Of a DNA stretch of 64,000 bases, positions 21,199 through 31,600 are shown in pieces. A program made the translations under genes and the position numbers. Numbering within the stretch: the stretch's first letter is position 1; each line of letters opens with the position of its first letter. The stretch is from an uncultured Shewanella sp. (GTDB lineage Bacteria > Pseudomonadota > Gammaproteobacteria > Enterobacterales > Shewanellaceae). The notes under the pieces are model-generated. The model searched no databases, was not told where the DNA came from, and saw only the letters and a list, made by a program, of their open reading frames with translations. The stretch lies in contig NZ_CANLKR010000022.1 in NCBI RefSeq assembly GCF_947491715.1, positions 1 to 64,000 of the forward strand, written 5' to 3'.

Positions 21199-22698
21199 AT
21201 GGCTAAAAAATGGATTGGTATTTTTTTTGCACTGCTGTTGAGTGTCAGTGCTCATGCAGAAACCTTTGAGCAAGCCTATGCTCCCATTGGCGTGGGTGAC
21301 ATCACTATCATGATCCCTATCGACAGGCAGCCTGCTATTCCTATTGCATTGTCAATGACACAAACCGAATCAAACTATTTATTAGCTTGGGATCCCAGTA
21401 GTGGTCACCGTTTTAAGTTAGAGCACTGGGTCGATGGGGAGTGGGTTTTACTGTCCGATAATATTTCAACCAATCAATATCAAACCTCATTAGACAATGG
21501 CCCTCAATTTAGAGTCAGTGCCTGTGACCAATATGGCTGTTCAGACTGGCAAACCGTCAATAATACTGTCGACGGTGACTTGATGATAAGCGGTTTTAGC
21601 AGCTCTAATCATGCTGTCGAGTCAGGCCAGAGAGTCAGCCTTTCTTGGAATGTGTCATCTGCCATTGAGCTTACAATTACTAGCAATCAAGGTCATCGTT
21701 TTAAAAGTTACACCGCAAAAGGCCAGCACAATTTTTATATAAGCCAAATAACAGAATTCACCTTAACGGCGATAGGCTTTCAGCATACTTATCAACAAAC
21801 TCTCACAGTATCGCCTGCTACGATTGTGCCTGACTTTCAAACCCAAGCTCAGCCAGACACTTATACTCAGCCCTTACTGGCGCTGGTGCTAGATCAAAAT
21901 GAAACCATGTTGCCCATTGAGCGAGCATTGTTATCGCTCTCGCTCCCCAGTGGTGATAACGTCAATATCATCCCCCAGCACGACAATAAACTGTCTCGCG
22001 TCAGTGACAGTGGCGAGTTGATATGGACCCAAGCGCTTAATGGCATGGTGGCGAACCAGCCTATATTACAACTTACTGATGCTCATCAAACAGGGCAGTT
22101 ATATTTTGGCGTGGCGAGTCTCGATGGAACCGGAGAAATTTGCCGTATCCATATCGATGGTACTGATTTGCAATGCCTCACCACAGAGCCCGATAGTCAA
22201 AACCCTTTAAACAGCATGGTTGCTGGGCCAGTGATGGTTGATAATCGTCTTTTTAGCTTCGATATGCAGGGTCATTTATATGAAGTGAGTACCGACTTAG
22301 ATGTTAATTGGAATAACAGTGGGCAGCCCGATATAAGCGGTTACCGCTATCACGCTAAAGTCCCTTTAACAGAAGGAGATGCCATACTCACGCCTCCTGT
22401 GGCTGACAAAGTGCAAAACAGTCTGATCTTACGCACTCAACTTGATAATGTGCTGGCCATTGCGATCCCAGCGCCTCAATCCAGCATCAGTAATTTATTA
22501 CAGCAAGCGACGGCATTTTTTAGCTTGATGAGTAATAGTGTTACAGACAAGGCATCCGCTAGCAATACCAATAATAGCAATACCAATAATAGCAATACCA
22601 ATAATAGCAATACCAATAATAGTAACAAAACCAATAACAGTAAAAATACATTAGCCATTAAATGGACTAAGGCTTTAGCTCAGGATGAGGCACGCTAA
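21199..22698 (+). CDS. Exported companion of the Rhs-like protein
   Basis: An exported protein of about 499 residues and unknown function. The start is the ATG at 21199, preceded by GAGTGG; a reading from 21178 adds seven residues. The signal peptide is MAKKWIGIFFALLLSVSAHA. Fibronectin- or Ig-like strands follow (FKLEHWVDGEWVLLSDN resembles FKLERQSG in the giant protein), then propeller-like strands, and a low-complexity Asn/Thr/Ser tail. Similar segments in the N-terminal part of the neighbour suggest common ancestry or joint assembly. It overlaps the giant gene's coding frame region and lies directly before it, so the two are probably co-translated. Confidence 0.8.
   Translation: MAKKWIGIFFALLLSVSAHAETFEQAYAPIGVGDITIMIPIDRQPAIPIALSMTQTESNYLLAWDPSSGHRFKLEHWVDGEWVLLSDNISTNQYQTSLDNGPQFRVSACDQYGCSDWQTVNNTVDGDLMISGFSSSNHAVESGQRVSLSWNVSSAIELTITSNQGHRFKSYTAKGQHNFYISQITEFTLTAIGFQHTYQQTLTVSPATIVPDFQTQAQPDTYTQPLLALVLDQNETMLPIERALLSLSLPSGDNVNIIPQHDNKLSRVSDSGELIWTQALNGMVANQPILQLTDAHQTGQLYFGVASLDGTGEICRIHIDGTDLQCLTTEPDSQNPLNSMVAGPVMVDNRLFSFDMQGHLYEVSTDLDVNWNNSGQPDISGYRYHAKVPLTEGDAILTPPVADKVQNSLILRTQLDNVLAIAIPAPQSSISNLLQQATAFFSLMSNSVTDKASASNTNNSNTNNSNTNNSNTNNSNKTNNSKNTLAIKWTKALAQDEAR
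22561..22620 (+). repeat. 15 bp tandem repeat, four copies
   Basis: AGCAATACCAATAAT is repeated four times exactly, then decays. It encodes Ser-Asn-Thr-Asn-Asn units near the C-terminus of the exported companion protein. The length is a multiple of three, so copy-number change keeps frame. Confidence 0.95.
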
Positions 22699-22699
22699 T

Positions 22700-25600
22700 A
22701 TGAAACGTCAGGCATTAATTCAACACATCTTGAGTGCAGGTTTTTACAAAGTCATGAGGTTAATCAGTGATGTTTTTATGAAAACTTTTTTAGTTTTTTG
22801 TATGGTATTTTCGTTGCATACGTTTGCTGCGCCAGGTAGCAATGTGGTAAAAGATCCGTCCCCTTATGCGGTTAATTACAATGAAGTGATTAATGTTCTA
22901 GAAGGGGAAGATAAAATTGTGAGCTTTTGGACACGTGAAGTCAATGATTTCACAGAGGATCATGACTCAGTTCCTGATGGAATAACAAAAACAATACTGC
23001 TAGAAGTCGAATTATTCGATTCTAATGATAAGTTTATAAAACGGGTTTTTATTCCAACTAGCGCGCCAAATAGAAATAAATTAAAGCTAGATTCTGCACT
23101 ATTTAATCATACTTCTGGCAAATATAGAATCTCATATAAGCTGCGGATTAGCGTTGTAACTGGTCTGAATGAAGGGCCAAGAAACAATTATACCACGACT
23201 CATTACTCTCAAAAAACGGTCCATGTTTATAAAAATAAAAAACCAATAGTCAGCTTATCCCCCTCAACTATCTCTGTAGGGTTAGGCAACACCGCGACGG
23301 TTACAGTTACAGTGAATGATAGTGAAGGTAAACTTGACGGCGATTTAAAAGTCACTGTGCCTAGTGGCTGGAATGCGACGCGTCAATCCTGTTCAATGAA
23401 TAATACAAAGAAACAAAAATGTATCTTTAAAATCACGCATCCAGAGAAAGCTGCGAGTCTTGGTTCTTATAGCATAAAAGCGATTGCGACCGACAAAATG
23501 AACTTGAAGGGAGAGAAGCCACTTACCATCAAAGTGACTGAGTCCAATGTGGCGCCGACCTTTACTGAGACGGATATAAGCCAATCCATTATTGCTCTTG
23601 ATCAAAGTGTCACATTAAGCGCTAAGGCGGCGGACGATAATATACAAGAAGATAAGCGAATAGATAGCATCAAATGGTGTTATTCAGAGAATGGATCCAG
23701 ATCTAATTGTACTAAAATTGTCGATGAAAATCATGCACGTTGTAATTTAGTCAACGAGGGCAGCACAGCCACTTGTGACTATACGAAAACTTTTACTCAA
23801 TCGGGTGTATATACCTTATGGGCAGAAGTCTCCGATGGTATCGCTACTGTTAAGTCGAAGGCGCATTCACTGACCGTCGATGCGCCGCCAGAGATCACAT
23901 TTACCACCTCGGGAAGTTTTCACTTAGGGGGCAAGGTAAGCTTTACGGCCACAGCAGTTGATAGCAACCTCAAATACTTGAAGATCTGTTATGTCAAAGA
24001 AGGGCAGAGTAAAGCAAGCTGTACCAATGAAATTACCAATAAAATGAACAATAACATCGATGACTGTAAAGCTATTAGCTCACAAGAAACGGTGTGTGAA
24101 GTCAATGACTTTCTATTGGACCAAGAGGACTTTGACGCTGCTGGCTATGAGTTTTATGCCTTAGCATTCGATGGTATTAATACCAAACATCTAAGTTTTA
24201 CAACAAACATTTTTGGTCGCTATACGCTAGAACAACCAGAGGTGACGGCGACCCCTAATATACCAGGCGTCATGGCAAGGGTGTTGGGGAAATATAATAA
24301 ACGGGACGCGAATAATATCAACATTAGCAGCATTGCCTTGTATGTCAATGAGGTTGAAAAGAAAACCATCACAGATGTCAATAACAGTACCGAATTTGCA
24401 TTTGACTACGAGTTACCAGAACTCAGTGCGCCGATTTTTCAATTTAAGCTCATCGATAGCGAGGGAGTGGAAGTCTGGTCGCAACCTTTGCCTTATCCGG
24501 TTGATTTAACTCACCCACCTAGAGTGGCGCCCACTGTCAATCACAGTGCAGGCAGTACAAATACCGATGGCCGTATAGCACTTTCGGCCACCCCCGTTGC
24601 TCATAGTACCGAATATCTCTGGCATGAGTACCAAACCTGCCCCACTCGAGAACAAGCTGGCAGCAACTTAGGCACGACCTCAAACCCCAGTCACACTGTG
24701 ATGAAAAGCTATGAGGATAATGGCCAATATTGTTATTGCGCCCAAGCAAAAAATACCAATGGTGAAGGCCCGATTGGTTATGGCAGCCAATGTGCTCAAG
24801 TCACCTTAGCGGTGCCCGATTATGTGCCAGGGCTAACCCGCTTTTCGCCCAATTTGTCACTGACTCAAAATAATCCTTATCAATTGGAGTGGATTAATAA
24901 TAATAAAGGGGCCAGAAGCTTCAAACTAGAGCGCCAAAGTGGTCAAGTCGATACCAGTAAACCCTGGCAAACCTTATATTCTGGCACGAATACTCAGCTG
25001 CTTATTTCAAGCATTGCTGCGGCGAATGTCAGTGTGGCAGGCCTTGAGGCGGGCGATGTCAGTTACCGCGTGACGGCTTGTAATAGTGACAATGAGTGTG
25101 AAGCAGGGCAAATCATTACCGTGAATCATCAAGTGCCTTATTTGCATAAAGCGGAATTTTCAGAAGCGCGAACAGGCACCAATCATGCCGAAATTATCTT
25201 TGAAGGCTTGGGCTTGCAAGGCATAGAGACTGCGAACATTCAACTGCGTAATACCGGCGAAACGGTTAATTTACCTGTTTATCAACAAACGGGGGATGGT
25301 AAGCATAGGTACCGAATGCGGGCGACTTCAAGGATCATCAAAGGTCTTGAAAATGGTGGATTACGCCTAGAAGTCAATACGCTCATTGGCAGCGCCACTA
25401 TTGAGTTTACCACGCAAGGCAGCAGCGATAGAGCCAATATTGATTTAATTCATGCCAGTCCTACCGTTAGCAGTGATGGGGTAGTGTATGTGAGTTCAGG
25501 GCAATCGGTACACGCATTAAAAGAGGGACAAAACCTGAATCGCTGGCCTTTTACCTTGCCTGCAGGAACCCCTGAGGGTGCGAGTATTACTGCCGCCCCC

Positions 25601-28600
25601 ACATTAGACAAAGACATCAATGCCAATGATGTGGTTTATATCGGCGCCACTAACCGTCACATGTATAAGTTAGATTATTTGACCAATATACTCTGGCAAA
25701 CACGACTGCGCGGTGAAATCCATGCCAAGGCCACCTTATTTTCTGAGGCTAATCCGTATCAAAATAATGCACTGCAGCAGCTACTTTATGTAGGCGTAGT
25801 GGCAAACAATACTGTGATTGATGCCAATCATAGCGGCAATGATGTCAGTGGCTTGTATGCCCTCGATGCCGATACGGGCGAAGAGCATTTCATGTATCCA
25901 CTGCTTGAAGGCGTTAAGCAAGCGCCGCAAATTTTCAGTAATGGTGATTTGCATGTCACCACCGAAGACGATCAATTACACATTATCAATCGTCATCAAA
26001 TCGGGCCGTTTGCACTGCGCTGGCAAGACATTGACAGCTCACTGTTGCAAATAAACCTATCAAATGTACCCGATTGGCAAATACCACAAGATGCTAACGT
26101 GCCGCTGCGAAGCTTTGCAGGTCTTTTCTATGGGCTATTAGGCCGTGCGCCCACTCGCGCCGAGCTAACCTTTTTTGCTTATGCTTATGATTCAGGTATT
26201 GATACCAACGAAATAACCGCCGCATTTTTAACCTCACATAAAGGCATTGAGCGTTTTGCACTATCGCAAACCGCCGCTGAATTTGTGGACAGTTTATTTA
26301 CTTTCTTATTCCCGTCAGAGCCCGATAAAACAGAGGCAGGTGGCCAGAGTCGCAGTCAGTGGACGGATTTATTATTAACCGGTGTGCCGCGCAGTGAAGT
26401 GGCCTATGCATTAGTGCAAAGTAATGAATATGTGGCTTACAGCGAAAATGTGGTTTCACTCGCCACAAGCGTTTTTTACGATCAATGTAACTGTAACCAA
26501 AACAGTGACTCAGATGGCGACGGTGTGAGTGACAGTGTAGAAATTGAATTAGGCTTTAATCCACTCGATCCTGAAGATCTATTACTAGACACGCCATTAT
26601 TAAGCGCATCTGAGCCTGTATTAGGAGACTTTACCCTCGATTGGCAAGCGATTAATCCATCAAGACCCAGCGAAGAGATCTTTTATCGCATCACGGAAAG
26701 TGTCAATGGCCAACCTGCCACCTTCGTCTCGAGTCATCATGCTAATACTCAATTGGGTTTAGTTAAAGCATCGGGGCGCTATGAATATCAAGTGCAGGCT
26801 TGTATGCACGCACAGATTTGTAGCCAGTGGTCAAATGAAGTGGCTGTTGAAGTCGGTGACAGCATAGTTGAAGCGCCTATTCAACCTATAGCTGCCCCTG
26901 AGTCCGTTGCTGAGTTTTTAGTGCCAAGTTACAGTGAAATCATTGCCTCAGCGCGGTTTGGTTTAACCGCAGGGGCGTTTAGAGTCAACGAGTCTGGCGC
27001 CGCCACCTATAGCTTGCCTTTCAATTTGCCCACAGGCATTGCTGGAGTCAAGCCGTCATTAGGGCTAGCCTATAACAGTCAAGGTCGTGAAGGCATAGCG
27101 GGAATGGGCTGGGATCTGCAAGGCATGTCGGCGATTAGCCGCTGCGGTAGCACACGCTTGCTTGATGGCCATATCAAGCCAGTTGAATTCGATGAAGCTG
27201 ATAATTTTTGTCTCGATGGCCAACGTCTATTGCTTAAATCCGGCGAGCAAGGTATGCCTGGATCCACTTATATCACCGAAATAGGCAGTCAATTATTGAT
27301 CACTTACCAAAGTGATGACTCCTTTAAAGTGGAAGCAAAAGATAACAGCGTGTCGATATACGGCGCCAGTACAAACAGTAAAGTGGCGTTAACCTTAGCG
27401 GCAAAAAACAATCAAACGTTCACTCACTCTTGGTTGATTGCCTACTCGCAAGATAATTTACGTCAAAGCAGTAACCAAATTGAATATACCTATGATGAGC
27501 AAGGAAAAAATGAAAAGGTGCTCTCACAAATAAACTACAGCGGTAATCGTGTTGAGCTTAATTACACGGACACAAGTGCAATAAGAAGCAGTGTTTATAT
27601 AAAAAGTGCGCATTTAGTACAAAAAGCGCAGTTATCTGAGGTGAAGGTATATTCTCATCAAAACATCCTTATCCGCAGTTATCAATTGGATTTTAATAAC
27701 AATGACATTGATCAAAGGCAATTAACCAGCATCACTGAGTGCGGTCTAGGTAATGTTTGTAAACAACCTGTGACCTTTAATTACCGTGATGTGTTTACTC
27801 AAGACGAATTTGACACATCTTGGCGGAATGCTGTACGCACATCCGAGGGCGATTATTTACGCTTAGCTTTGGTGTTGGATGCCAACAATGACGGTATCAC
27901 TGAGCTTGCCACTTTAACCCATGTGACATCCACGCAGGCTAAGCTGTGTTTGGGAAGCATCGACGCTCCAGAAGCTTCGTGTCGTACATTTGACATTTAT
28001 GATGATGTACAAACCAGTGCGCGTCTGGTGCCCACCGATCCTGACGGCGATGGGCTCATTAATTTCTTAGTCAATACCGACAATGATAAACCCGATGGCA
28101 TTTGGCGACAGTTTGATACTTTAGCCAACGGCACGCTCGCAGCCCAGTCTTTGCCACCATTGCAAGGGGATTCGAGCATGGGCGTGAATATCAAGCCCAT
28201 GGATTTTAATGGTGATGGCTATAACGATTTAATTGAAACTAATGATAAAGATAATACAAGTGGAGCAGAAATTTTTGTAAGGGTGTGGGATCACACGCAG
28301 CAAGCCTATTTAGCCCCTGTGGGCATTGCCCTTGAAAATCAGTCTGGTTTCTCGCCGCATATTGAGTCGGGCTGGCAAAGCAGTGATGTAAACCAAGATG
28401 GCCTCGCCGACATTCTGGTATGGGGCAAGGATAGCAACAATTTGTATTTCTTTACCACCAATACTGACATCATGGTCTCAAACGATCCCATGTGTGAAAG
28501 ATATACTCAGCGTTATGGAGGGACAGATCTGTCAGGTTGCGAATACGAGCATTACACCGCCAAAGCCTATGACAAAATTACGGTCAAAGGTAAGCATGCT

Positions 28601-31600
28601 ATCCCGATGGATTTTAATGGCGATGGCTTAACCGATATTGTGGTGTACAACAAAGACACCAAGCGTTGGCAATACCACCTCAATACAGGGAATGGTTTTT
28701 ATAAAGGGGATGATTTCAGCAATAATGCGAACTTATCGTCATCCATTGCGCCTATGATGGTAGATATTGACGGTGATGGCCAAATTGAGCTGGTGTTTCA
28801 TGATGAATCTGACAATAAATGGTATCGCTATGAATGGAGTCATAATGAATATTCAATGGGAGGGAGCGTAACTGGTGGCTTTAATCGTGTTGAGCTACCG
28901 CTCAGTGATTGGACGTTTTCGCCACCTGAAGACACATCAGGCAAAGTGGAATATGGCTTCTTTACCGATGCCGACAACGATGGTTTGCTGGATTTTCTGT
29001 ATATGCACAGCAAGGATAAGGGGCAGGCGAATCAATCCTTAAAGCTCTACCATGGTGGCAGCCGTGTTAAGCATCCTGGCCTTTTGTCATCGGTAGTGAC
29101 AGGGACGGGCATCGAAACTCATATTGAATATGCTTCTATGGCAGAGTCTTCACTCTATACTAAGGCCAGTGGTTTACCTGAGGGGATGCCAGCGCAAGAT
29201 GACGCCTTTAGAGTGATGAACATTGCAGGCGCGAGTGTCTTGGTGAAATCAGTCACTACAGATGCACCCACTCAAACTGAAAATGACACAGTGAAAGTCA
29301 ACTACAGTTATCATGGCGCCAGAATGCAATTTGGGCGCGGTAATTTAGGCTTTGCCTCCATTGCCACTGAAATGGAAAAAGGCGGTATTAGCTTTACTAC
29401 TGAGACACAATATGCACAAGTTTTCCCCTTTATGGGCATGCCGTTAAAAACCACAAAAAAAGCGGCGGGTACCGTGATATCCATGGCGGAGAACCGCTAT
29501 GTGAGCCAAACCCAAGCCTTAGAGCAAGGGTATACTCAATATCAGGTGTACCAGCAAGAAAGCCGTGACTGTCAGGCCAATGTGGATACGATTCTTGGTT
29601 TAAGTGTCGATGTCAGTAGCTATAATTGCCAGCAAATGCTCACAATACAAGATGAGTATGCTAATGTGCTCAGCAGTAAAACAGGCCATTATGAGGCGAC
29701 CGATCCTGACTTGTTCGTCGCAATGGATGAAAACTTAAGTCATGCAGGCAACATAGGTAGTAGTAATACGGCTATCAATGAGACCTTAAAAGCAAACAGT
29801 TTGTCACGTCTTGAAAACATTAATACCTATGGTTCCAGTGAGTTTGAGCAGCGTTTCGGCCGATTAAGTGTGGCGAGCGTGACTCATCGCCGAGGCGATA
29901 AAAGTGCCACTCGAACAAGTGCCTTTCATTATTATGATAACGGTATGCTTGAGCGAGAAGTGATTGAGCCCGAGGGTAACTGCACCACTAAACTCATCAC
30001 AGATTACATTTATGATGCTTATGGTAACGCCACTCAAAAAACCGTGCATAATGAGGGTTCATGTGAGAAGGCGCTATCTCGTAACAGCAGCACAACATTC
30101 GATGATGTGGGTCGTTATATTGTTCAAACCCATCAAAATGGCATTCTTGAGTCCAAAGTGCTCAGCCGAAATGCATTGGGGCAGGTCACAAAGGCAAGCA
30201 ATGTCGATGGCGTCGTATCTCAAGCTGTCTTCGACGCCTTTGGCGCCGAGGTCGCCAGCTACAGCCCGTCTGGCGCTCAGCAAACTAAGCTCAATAAAGC
30301 CTGTGATGAAGCCCTTGGTTATTGCTATACCATGATGGAAACATCCGTTAATGGCACTGTGCTCAAAAAGCAATATATTGACCAAGCGGGCAGAGGCTAT
30401 AAAGAGTCAAGCCTGAATGTACTCGGCAGCTGGTATACCAAAGAACAAACCCATGATAAATATGGCAGAGTGATCTCAGTCACTGAACCTGGCTTAGACG
30501 CAGTAACCAGTACCTATGATGCACTGGACAGAGTGGTTTCCAGTGTGGATGACAATACGGGCATTACGACTAGCCAAGGGACCTTTGGTCGCGTGCAAAC
30601 TAACACCTTATCCGGTGATATTCCTGGGGGCGTACAAACCAAAACCACCACTTATAATGCCCTTGGTGAAGAGTATCAAGTGACCGACGAGCAAGGTAAT
30701 ACGCTAACTTATACTTATGATGTATTTGGCGCCCTTGAAACCGTGCACTCCGATGTCGATGACATCATCTTAAGCCGTATCAGCTACGATAACTTAGGCC
30801 GTAAGGTGTCGATGCAAGATAAAAACCGCGGTGATTGGGCCTATGAATACAACGCCTTTGGTCAGTTGACAAAGCAAACCGATGCCCGCGGCGTCGTGAC
30901 CGAGATTTATTACGATAATTTGGGTCGTAAGAGGGAGCAAAAAGTCACCGGTACCAGTGATGTGGTCTCTGAAGACATGTTCTGGACCTATGGCACAGGC
31001 AGCAATAAGCACAGATTACTCAGTGAGCGCACGGGCACTTGGCAACGGCATTTTTATTACGATAATTTAGGTCGCAGCATAGCGAGTCTCACTAACCTCG
31101 ATGGCACGAATGATTGCGCCGCCAATGTGGCCTTTAATACCACAAGTAATGATTTACGCATAACAGGAGAGGCACTTTTTGATCCCATTAGCAGTCGCTG
31201 TGTTATTCAGCAAAGCCAGTTTGACGAATATGGCCGTGTGTTCCTGCAATTTGATGATTATCGTCGCAGCGATGATGGCAGCTTTGTTGAGGCCCGCGGC
31301 CTGCGACAGCACTATCAACATAACCAAGTATTAAAGCAGCAAGAAGCCCGTGAGGGCAGCGCGGGGCGCATCTATCATGAAATTGTTAATATTAATGAAA
31401 ATGGTTCATTGACCGAGTACAAAAAAGGCAATCGAACCATGACATTAAGCTATGATGATGCCAAGCGTTTAAATGGCATTAGCAGTGGCAATCATATTCA
31501 AACTGACAGTTACAGCTTTGATAGCCTAAATAATCTAAGTTCAAGAGAGCTGGCGGCATCGAGTAAGCAAGACTTTCAGTACGATGAGCTCAATCGCATC

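Noticed and set aside
22476..22658. Leu-rich open frame on the minus strand
   Set aside because: Mirror image of the Asn/Thr/Ser repeat; no independent support.
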